64,000 nt of DNA from Zunongwangia pacifica (GTDB lineage Bacteria; Bacteroidota; Bacteroidia; Flavobacteriales; Flavobacteriaceae): the NCBI RefSeq assembly GCF_023499215.1, contig NZ_JAKHSK010000018.1, positions 1 to 64,000 on the forward strand, given 5' to 3'. Below are positions 17,633 to 25,100 of this stretch, in pieces. Below the pieces are notes generated by a model. That model was not told the origin of the DNA. It did no database searches and was given only the letters and a program-made list of their open reading frames with translations. The position numbers and the translations under genes are program-made. How positions within the stretch are numbered: the first letter of the stretch is position 1; each line of letters opens with the position of its first letter.

Positions 17633-18082
17633 ATGACCTTGCAAATTATAATAACCGCATATATCCTGGTTTTTCTCGGGATTATTTATCTTACCTGGAA
17701 TCATTTTTTTAACTCTACTGAAGATGAAGATGCAGTGTCTGAAGATACTAAGACTGATATCGCTATTGATACTGAGAATGTATTTGAGGGCAAAAAAGTT
17801 GTTTTTGATGGCGAATTAGATGCATTTAGGGAAAAAATCATTAGGAAAGAACTAACAAATAGGCACGCCATCCTTGAGGATAAAATGGCAGAGGATACTA
17901 AGTTTCTTATTATCGGTAAAAATCCTGACTGGCTCGTGGTAGAAGAAGCTAAGGATCATGGAGTAACGATTGTTAACGAAATGGATTGGCAAAAGACAAT
18001 AAATCCAGTTAAAAACGAGTTTTCTACGGAAACTAATCTTTTAAGGGAGCCTAGTGAGATGGACTCGGCCGAAATTGTATAA
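17633..18082 (+). CDS. Membrane-anchored BRCT-like domain protein
   Basis: A 149-residue protein with one N-terminal membrane helix (LQIIITAYILVFLGIIYLTW, 3-22), an acidic linker, and a domain at about 50-122. That domain reads FEGKKVVFDGELDAF (cf. the BRCT opening F-x-G-K-x-h-x-h-x-G-x-L), then a helix, TKFLIIGKNPDW (cf. T-x-h-h-h-x-G), KDHGVTIVNEMDW (cf. A-x-x-x-G-h-x-h-h-x-E-x-x-h/W). The classical BRCT pattern is therefore present in order, though no residue-level proof is possible here. BRCT domains bind phosphopeptides, ADP-ribose or DNA and are normally cytoplasmic in ligases. A membrane-tethered copy is unusual. Confidence 0.6.
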   Translation: MTLQIIITAYILVFLGIIYLTWNHFFNSTEDEDAVSEDTKTDIAIDTENVFEGKKVVFDGELDAFREKIIRKELTNRHAILEDKMAEDTKFLIIGKNPDWLVVEEAKDHGVTIVNEMDWQKTINPVKNEFSTETNLLREPSEMDSAEIV

Positions 18083-18113
18083 GTTTCAAATTAATAAATA
18101 AACATTCCAAAAA

Positions 18114-18683
18114 TTGAAAATAAAATTTTTCCTGATCGTTCTTTTTTTTAGTTTTCAATCTTTTTCCCAATGTTATGACTTAGGATCTAAAAGAAAAAAT
18201 TACGATTCTTATTTCTTTGTTTCTGCAGGAGCCGATCCCATACCGACTGAAAAATGGATAAATGTAGAAGATCCTAACTTTACAACCGATGGATTAGATT
18301 TACTATTTAAAGCTGGTTACGGTACCAATAAACTATTATTTGTGCCTATAGAATTATACGCTTATTATGAGCGTTTTAATGATGTAGGTTATCAGCAATA
18401 TGGTATTGGTGGATATATTTATACCATATTTTTAAATAATAAAATTCAGGCGCTCGCAGGAGGAGATCTTGGGATGGTAAATCGCGATTATAGCAGTGGT
18501 AGTATCGAATCAGATCAATTTATAAATCTGGCCATGAACCTGGAATTACGTTATATCTTTTTAGAAAGGTTTAGACTAGGGCTTCAATTCAATTTTGAAA
18601 AAAGGGATGATATAGCACCTCTAAGAGCAAATGTAAATTACTACGTAGCGAGCTCTTATGTATCTCTTTATTATACTTTTTAA
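18114..18683 (+). CDS. Predicted outer-membrane beta-barrel protein
   Basis: A 189-residue protein read from a TTG start, because the signal peptide (KIKFFLIVLFFSFQSFS, cleaved before QC) begins directly there and no ATG is near. The mature part alternates aromatic and small residues in short strands (FFVSAGADPI, LLFKAGYG, VPIELYAYYERF, GIGGYIYTIFL, LELRYIFLERFRLGLQFNFE) and ends SSYVSLYYTF with the terminal Phe typical of barrels. It resembles the outer-membrane beta-barrel/TraO-like group loosely; function unknown. It follows the BRCT-like gene by 31 bases. Confidence 0.7.
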   Translation: MKIKFFLIVLFFSFQSFSQCYDLGSKRKNYDSYFFVSAGADPIPTEKWINVEDPNFTTDGLDLLFKAGYGTNKLLFVPIELYAYYERFNDVGYQQYGIGGYIYTIFLNNKIQALAGGDLGMVNRDYSSGSIESDQFINLAMNLELRYIFLERFRLGLQFNFEKRDDIAPLRANVNYYVASSYVSLYYTF

Positions 18684-18698
18684 ATGAATAGTCGCGTT

Positions 18699-20246
18699 TT
18701 AAACTGGTTTCTTCATTCGTAATAAAATACCAAAAGAAATTAAAGAGATACCAATCCAAAAAAGATCAACAAATAGAATTGCGGTTTGATCTTGCTGGTA
18801 CATTTTCCACATCCAGTTGCCGGAAATCAACCCATTGATTATAGGTACTAAAATTCCGAATAATCCACCAAGGATTAAGGAGTATTTTGTGGTTATATAA
18901 TTGTTTTTCCTAAAGCTAAAGAATAGCGTAAACAATAGCCAACCTATAAAAAAAACGGCATAAAGTATCGATTGTCTTTCAGCATCCAAACTTCTGGGGA
19001 TGTATTTTGCCACTAACATGCTTATTGCCGTAATAGGATAGAGAGACATACAAACAGCCATGTAAAAATATCCCAAAGCACTATTAAATTTTCGTTTCTT
19101 TTCAGGGATATGTTTTTTGTCTCTTGCTTCTAGCCAGATCAATACTCCACTAATAATTACAAAGCAGGTGATAATGGCTAATACAAAATATATTACTTTT
19201 AAATAGAGTCCGCCAAAATCCCCAAAGTGAAGACGTCTAATGGCTAATTCTACTATTTCAATATAACCAGGATTTTCAGGATTTTTTTCTTCAGTAATAG
19301 TATTCGTCATCACATCATAGACTATTCTGCCATGTCCTAAAAATGCCTTATTGGGTTTTAATAAACCATCGATTTGAAATTTCATGTTGGTGCCGCCATA
19401 ATTTTTAACGTATACCTGTGCTGCTTCAAAATCTGGCCATTTTGCTTTCGTTCTTTCTACGAAGGTATTTAAACTGGGTATTTTGTTATTGGTTTCTGCT
19501 TCCCATGCATAAGTTTTTTGCATGGGCCTAATCTCTTCTATAGCTTGTTTTTGATGACCGTCGTAAGCAAAATTTAAAAGAATTAAAATGAGGCTCGAAA
19601 GACATAAAAAACTACTGGTTAGCGCAAACATAAACTGAAATGGCAATCCAATCACTCCTAAAGCAGTATGAGCATCTGTCCAGATGGTTTTAAGTTTTGT
19701 TTTGGGTCGAAATACATAGAAATTAGAGACTATTTTTTTCCAGTGAACAATGAGTCCGCTTACGATGGCCAATAAAAAGAAGAAGGCAATAAATCCTGCC
19801 GTTAAGATGCCGTAAGTAGGAATTTGATGGAAAAAGTGTAATCGATAAATCAGTTCGCCGATACTATAAAAATCGTAATATTGAGAAAGGGCATAGTTTC
19901 TTGTATTGAGATTGAAATAAGTTGGAATTAGATCTTTTTCTGAAGCACTTTCAACTTTCGAACCAGTGAGTCCTACAAACATTTCCTGTTTAACATCGGG
20001 TGGGATCATTCTAATATCCCTTCCGGTTAAATTGATACTATCATTTATTAGAGTTTGCATTGCCCGATCATAATCGATATCTAAAGCAACCTCCATATTT
20101 ACATTGTCGCCTTTTTCCCAAGCGGTAATTTCATCTTTAATTAACGCAAAAGCTCCGCAGAAAAAAATGATAAATAATGCAGCACTTATAATGATACCGC
20201 TTATGGTATGTAGATGAAAAAATACGTTGTAATTTCTTTTTCCCAT
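18699..20246 (-). CDS. PepSY-associated membrane protein (iron-uptake type)
   Basis: A 515-residue PepSY_TM protein starting at MGKRNYNVFFHLHTISGI. It has an N-terminal helix, a periplasmic PepSY part, a GLIVHWKKIVSNFYVFRPK loop with TDAHTALGVIGLPFQ (histidines placed as in heme-binding or reductase helices), and further helices to the C-terminus. Such proteins often accompany TonB-dependent siderophore receptors and are thought to reduce or release ferric iron. The ATG at 20246 lies one base after the stop of the upstream gene, so translation is coupled; an upstream in-frame start (20276) would overlap that gene by 29 bases and is less likely. Confidence 0.85.
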   Translation of the reverse strand: MGKRNYNVFFHLHTISGIIISAALFIIFFCGAFALIKDEITAWEKGDNVNMEVALDIDYDRAMQTLINDSINLTGRDIRMIPPDVKQEMFVGLTGSKVESASEKDLIPTYFNLNTRNYALSQYYDFYSIGELIYRLHFFHQIPTYGILTAGFIAFFFLLAIVSGLIVHWKKIVSNFYVFRPKTKLKTIWTDAHTALGVIGLPFQFMFALTSSFLCLSSLILILLNFAYDGHQKQAIEEIRPMQKTYAWEAETNNKIPSLNTFVERTKAKWPDFEAAQVYVKNYGGTNMKFQIDGLLKPNKAFLGHGRIVYDVMTNTITEEKNPENPGYIEIVELAIRRLHFGDFGGLYLKVIYFVLAIITCFVIISGVLIWLEARDKKHIPEKKRKFNSALGYFYMAVCMSLYPITAISMLVAKYIPRSLDAERQSILYAVFFIGWLLFTLFFSFRKNNYITTKYSLILGGLFGILVPIINGLISGNWMWKMYQQDQTAILFVDLFWIGISLISFGILLRMKKPV

Positions 20247-20247
20247 A

Positions 20248-20550
20248 TTAGATAATTGGATGGTATAATTTTCCAAAGTAAACTCCTACGTAAAGCAAAA
20301 TGATAATACTTAGATAAATTCCCCAAACTTTCCAACCATTCTTGTATAGATACGGAATGATCACTAAGAGCATCCAAAGGAGAAAAAGACTAAATACCGA
20401 AGTAATAAAAACAATTTTATGGTCGGGCAGCCAGAAGCCTAAAAGCAAATGTACCAATGCCGATATTGAATAACCACCAATAATACCCGCGGTTAGTTTT
20501 GCGAATTTTTGATGAAAAGAGGTTGTTAGGTATTTTTTATTGGCCGGCAT
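20248..20550 (-). CDS. DUF3649-like small membrane protein
   Basis: A 100-residue protein with three hydrophobic helices. The first carries KLTAGIIGGYSISALVHLLLG followed by FWLP, the A-x-x-G-G-Y pattern found in DUF3649, a family almost always beside a PepSY protein and DUF3325 in siderophore-uptake loci. It starts 2 bases before the end of the DUF3325-like gene region and runs directly into the PepSY gene. The family call rests on context plus the GGY motif. Confidence 0.6.
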   Translation of the reverse strand: MPANKKYLTTSFHQKFAKLTAGIIGGYSISALVHLLLGFWLPDHKIVFITSVFSLFLLWMLLVIIPYLYKNGWKVWGIYLSIIILLYVGVYFGKLYHPII

Positions 20551-20552
20551 AA

Positions 20553-20879
20553 TTAAATAAAAATTTCAGATAATAAACTCACCAAAGATATAAAGATGAT
20601 AATGCTGATTTTTGGGGTTTTAAGAGGTCTTCCTAGTATTAATAAACTCAGGATGATAGATAAAACAGTTATGAAAATAAAAAGTCCGCTAACTACACCA
20701 TATTTTATATAAAAAAGATAATAGGATACTACTAAAAATAGTATCGATACTATGTTAGCAAGTAGTTGTTTTTGGCCTATCCAATTTTCTAAAAATATCT
20801 TTTCTATTTTTATTTTTTGCGATGTGGCGTAATGGCACCAACATCCCAAAAGACAAAAAATAATGGCAAAGGTTGTCAT
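20553..20879 (-). CDS. DUF3325-like small membrane protein
   Basis: A 108-residue protein with three to four hydrophobic segments. It begins MTTFAIIFCLLGCWCHYATSQK and ends with a helix into LLILGRP, matching the plan of DUF3325 (a small integral-membrane protein with a late R-P after a helix). Its place as first gene of a DUF3325-DUF3649-PepSY trio supports the call. Function is unknown, presumably in iron acquisition. The operon promoter is at 20906-20935. Confidence 0.6.
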   Translation of the reverse strand: MTTFAIIFCLLGCWCHYATSQKIKIEKIFLENWIGQKQLLANIVSILFLVVSYYLFYIKYGVVSGLFIFITVLSIILSLLILGRPLKTPKISIIIFISLVSLLSEIFI

Positions 20880-20905
20880 CTTTATTTAGATTAAATCTAT
20901 GTCCA

Positions 20906-20935
20906 CAAATATATAGTGCAGAGTTCAGGTATCAA
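20906..20935 (-). promoter_or_regulatory. Promoter of the DUF3325-DUF3649-PepSY operon
   Basis: On the minus strand TTG (20935-20933) and TATATTTG (20913-20906) are 19 bases apart, a full match to the Bacteroidetes consensus, 26 bases before the first ATG. I see no clear Fur box, so iron control is inferred only from gene content. Confidence 0.72.
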
Positions 20936-21015
20936 AAACTATTTAGATTTAATTTAAATAGAGTTTTTTCGTAATAAAATTGATTTTGAGATTACCTATC
21001 TAATAAACAACAATT

Positions 21016-21495
21016 TTGAGTGAAGATTTTTACATAAAGTATATCGTTCCCCATAAGGGGATCATCATTAAACTTTGCAGGGCTTATACCGATAACGAAT
21101 TTGATTTTGAAGATTATTTTCAAGAAGTGTGTCTTCAAATTTGGAAGAGTAAAAATAATTTTAAATCACAATCAAAGTGGTCTACGTGGGTATATAGGAT
21201 CACTTTAAACGTATGTATGACGATGCTTAAAAAGCAAAAAAAGCATACTGAAATCAATAAAATGATTCAAAACGATATAAGTACAGAATCTGAAGCTTTT
21301 AGTAACGAAGAATTGCAAATGCTTTATGCAGCGATTCGAAAATTACCAGAAATAGATAAAGCAATCATTGTTCTTTATTTAGAAGATAAATCATATAAAG
21401 AAATAGCCGAGGTGAGCGGAATGAATATAAGTACCATTGGCGCAAGAATTAATCGAATTAAAGTAAAACTTAAAACAATAATTTATGGAAAATAG
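21016..21495 (+). CDS. ECF-type RNA polymerase sigma factor
   Basis: A 159-residue sigma-70 family protein with only regions 2 and 4. Region 2 contains LCRAYTDNEFDFEDYFQEVCLQIWKS and WSTWVYRITLNVCMTMLKK; region 4 contains IRKLPEIDKAIIVLYLEDKSYKEIAEVSG and ISTIGARINRIKVKLK, the helix-turn-helix for the -35 element. The start is a TTG (21016). It overlaps the next gene by 11 bases, and that gene encodes a membrane protein in the usual place of an anti-sigma factor. Confidence 0.92.
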   Translation: MSEDFYIKYIVPHKGIIIKLCRAYTDNEFDFEDYFQEVCLQIWKSKNNFKSQSKWSTWVYRITLNVCMTMLKKQKKHTEINKMIQNDISTESEAFSNEELQMLYAAIRKLPEIDKAIIVLYLEDKSYKEIAEVSGMNISTIGARINRIKVKLKTIIYGK

Positions 21496-22072
21496 TATTG
21501 AGAACATCTGGAAAGAAGGAAATCACGGCAATGTTAAAAACATCGATTTTTATAATAGGGAATCTAAATTGTGGTTTCAAAACATATTAAAATATTTAAA
21601 AAAAGATAATTTAGGTTTAATTCCAATAGGCTTACTTATGGCCGGATTGTTGATTTTTTATAAAGAATATTTGGGAGCCGGTTTAGCTTTTGGTTTTCTA
21701 CTTTTTCTTTTTCTACTGAATCAAAATACCATTGCTAAATTAAAGAATATTAAACCCTCTGATGATGTTAAGCAGTATATGAAAACCAATCAGTTTTTTA
21801 TTAGAAATCAGAAAAAGAACTATATCATTTTTACAGGTCTGGTTATTCCTTTATTTATGCTTGTTGAATTATGGGTTATTTTTCATGATGCTGAGTTTTA
21901 TTTGAAGGTGTTTACCAAAATTTCACTGAATTCGAAGATAATTTTGGCCTTATTTATGTATTTAGCGATTGGTGGTATAAGTCTGTTTTCTTATTTAGCT
22001 TCAACCCAGATTGTGTATGGTAAACTCTTAAAGAAACTGGATAAAATTGTCGCAGATTTAGAAGAAAGGTAG
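21485..22072 (+). CDS. Membrane protein, likely partner of the adjacent sigma factor
   Basis: A 195-residue protein with a soluble N-terminus of about 45 residues and four hydrophobic segments (GLIPIGLLMAGLLIFY, GAGLAFGFLLFLFLL, YIIFTGLVIPLFMLVELWVIF, IILALFMYLAIGGISLF), ending in a charged helix. I do not recognise a named domain. The 11-base overlap with the ECF sigma gene implies stoichiometric production, and many Bacteroidota pairs of this form are sigma/anti-sigma. That role is an inference: the zinc-anti-sigma H-x3-C-x2-C motif is absent. Confidence 0.7.
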   Translation: MENSIENIWKEGNHGNVKNIDFYNRESKLWFQNILKYLKKDNLGLIPIGLLMAGLLIFYKEYLGAGLAFGFLLFLFLLNQNTIAKLKNIKPSDDVKQYMKTNQFFIRNQKKNYIIFTGLVIPLFMLVELWVIFHDAEFYLKVFTKISLNSKIILALFMYLAIGGISLFSYLASTQIVYGKLLKKLDKIVADLEER

Positions 22073-22113
22073 AGCAAATTTGTGCCTGTAAAGGAAAGCT
22101 TGAGTTTTTGATC

Positions 22114-22142
22114 TTGCAGGCATTTATATTCTTATATCTTTG
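22114..22142 (+). promoter_or_regulatory. Promoter of the tandem UvrA-like gene
   Basis: TTG (22114-22116) and TATCTTTG (22135-22142) are 18 bases apart. The -7 element covers a possible TTG start at 22140, so translation must begin downstream, at the ATG at 22170. Confidence 0.72.
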
Positions 22143-22169
22143 AAAGTTAAAAGTAAAAGAAAGTCCTAC

Positions 22170-25100
22170 ATGCGCATTCAGAACGCCTATCAAAACAATC
22201 TAAAGAATATATCATTAACTATCCCTGAAAACCAATTGATTGTGGTTACAGGTCTTTCAGGGTCGGGAAAATCTTCCTTAGCGATGGGCGTGATAGGTAA
22301 CGAAGGTTATCGATACTTTCTAGAGAGCCTGCCAGCATATAATCAGCAAAATGCAGTTACGATCCCAACAGCCTTAGTGGATGATATAGCTGAATTACCT
22401 CCGGTAATAAAAGTAGAACAGTCCAAACGTTTTCAGTTAATCAACGCTACTTTTGGAACCTTATCTGAGTTAACGCCGATCTTTCGAATCTTATTCGCTC
22501 GTTATTCTGCAGCACAAAGTATGAGTAAGTCGTTATTCTCTTTTAATCATCCCAAAGGAGCTTGCGAAACCTGTAGAGGAATAGGAGAAGCAGAGTATAT
22601 CGATATTGATAAACTCGTTGGTGATGAAAATAAAACTTTGCGCGAAGGGGCTATAGTAACCACCCTGCCAAACGGCTATATTGTGTATTCTCAGGTAACG
22701 GTAGAAGAATTGAATAAAGTTTGTGAAGCACATGGATTTTCTGTAGATATTCCTTGGAAAGATTTAACAGAAGAGCAGAAGAATGTTATTTGGAATGGTA
22801 GTGATCGTCTTCAGGTATATTACGGAAAGCATAGTTTAGAATCACGCCTACGTTGGGAAGGGTTTAAGGCGAAACCTCGTGAAGTTGGATATTACAAAGG
22901 AATTTTGCCGATTATGAGTGATATTCTAAGACTGGACAGAAATCCCAGTATTCTGCGTTTTGCCAGTGCTAAAACCTGTCCCAGCTGTCATGGTGCACGC
23001 ATCAAAGCAGAGCATTTAAAATATCGCTGGAAAGGATTGAATTTTCAGGAATGGATGGAGCTGCCTTTAAATGATCTGTATAGCAAATTGCAAGCAGAGA
23101 ATTATCAAGCAGGAGAACAAGTGTTGGTCGATAAACTGTGTACGCAACTGGATGATTTGATTCGTTTAGGAATGGACCATTATCGTTTGAGTACTCCAAG
23201 TATGAATATTTCTAGTGGAGATGGCCAACGTATCAAACTCATCAAACAGGTAAATAGTAGTTTGCAGGGCATTTTATATGTTTTTGATGAACCTTCAATT
23301 GGTTTGTCCCCGGCCTATCAACAGCATCTATATCAAATTTTAAGACGTTTGATTAGCCGGGGTAATACAGTAATGGTCGTAGAGCACGATTTAAATTTAA
23401 TCCAAAAGGCAGATTGGATCGTAGAGCTGGGACCCAAAGCCGGAATTCATGGAGGAGAAGTCATCTTTAACGGAAAACGAACGGAATTCCTTCAGACTAA
23501 AAATATAGAAAGTCCAACATTATCGGCATTACGTTCTTCTGGACCAAAAATTAATAAAAAAAGAAAGCAGGTTTCAGAAGCCGATTTTAAACCAGCTAAA
23601 AATAAATTAGCGGTAGTGAGTAGAAAAACAGCTACGGTTTTAAATGCGATTAAAAGTTATAGTAAACAGCAAGATTTACAAATGCTTACTGTATCAGATC
23701 AGCCTATAGGGAAAACGCCTCGCAGCAATCCCGCGACGTATACTGGAATCGCCGATAAGATTAGGGATTTGTTCGCTAAGACTAATGAAGCCAAAGCACT
23801 TGAGTTAAAGAAAAATGCTTTTTCATTTAACAATAAAGCTGGTCGTTGCGCTCGTTGTGAAGGCGCCGGGGTTATAACCCTTTCCATGAGTGTGATGGGG
23901 AGCATTAATCAAACTTGTCCTGAATGTAATGGCAAACGCTTTAAACCTGAAGTATTACAGGTGCGTTGGAATAAAAAGAATATTGCCGAGATCTATAACA
24001 TGAGTATTTCTGAGGCCACCGAGTTCTTTAATACAGAAAAGAAATTATGCGAAATATTAGAATTGTTACAGCAATTGGGAGTAGGATATTTAAAACTAGG
24101 ACAACCTTCTAATACTCTTAGCGGAGGGGAAGCACAACGAATTAAATTAACCAAACATTTTGCGAAACCTACTAAACAAACCATTTTGTTGCTAGAAGAG
24201 CCCAGTATCGGGCTACATCAACAAAATGTAGTGCAATTATTAACAGCTTTGCTGCAATTAAAAGCGGAAACCTCGGGAATGGTGTGTTTTGAAAATCATG
24301 CACTGTTCCAAGCCGAATGTGATATTTGGTTTAATAATTCAGATACTATAAACACTTCTAACGAGTCTATTCCTGATCCATCAGCTATTGATACCATTCA
24401 TATTAAAGGAGCTCGTACACATGCCTTAAAAGACCTTGACACAAGTTTTCCGAAGCAAAAATTATCTGTGGTTACAGGTATTTCGGGATCAGGGAAATCT
24501 TCTTTGGTTATTGATACGCTTCATGGCTATGGATTGCAGGAAATGAGTAAACAATTTTCCAGCTATCAGCAAAACAGGGTAGGGATTGATTATCAATTTG
24601 AAGTAGATCATATTACCGGACTAACCCCCAGTATTTGTATTACACGTAAAAATCAGCAATTCTCGCAGCGTTCTGATGTGGCTAAACAAACTGATATTGA
24701 TAAAAGTTTACGTTTTGCCTTTTCCCGTAAAGCGCAGTATAAAGGTTATGAATGGTCTGCAAGTCATTTTTCGAACGCACATGAATTAGGAAAATGCGGT
24801 ATTTGTGATGGAGTAGGAGAAGAAATGCTTCCAGATTTATCGAAAATCGTACTAAATGAGGATTTGAGTATCGCTGAGGGACTTTTTGAACACAATAAAG
24901 CTCTGCGTTATTACGGACAAGCCGGCGGACAATATATGGCAATTGTGGGTGAAATAGGGAAAGAGTATGGTTTTAGTTTAAAGACACCTTTTAAACAATT
25001 GAATAAGGAACAGAGACATTTGTTATTTTACGGTATACCTGAAAAAACCTGGGAAGCCACCTGGGCGTTTAAAACCAAATCGCGTGAAGGAACTCAGAAG

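Noticed and set aside
22140-22169. TTG start adding ten residues to the UvrA-like protein
   Set aside because: The -7 promoter element covers this codon, so it cannot be in the main transcript; the ATG at 22170 fits the family start.
24682-24942. Open frame on the minus strand inside the UvrA-like gene
   Set aside because: It lies wholly opposite a strongly supported coding region, has no recognisable family and an unusual composition (rich in Tyr, His and Asn); shadow frame.
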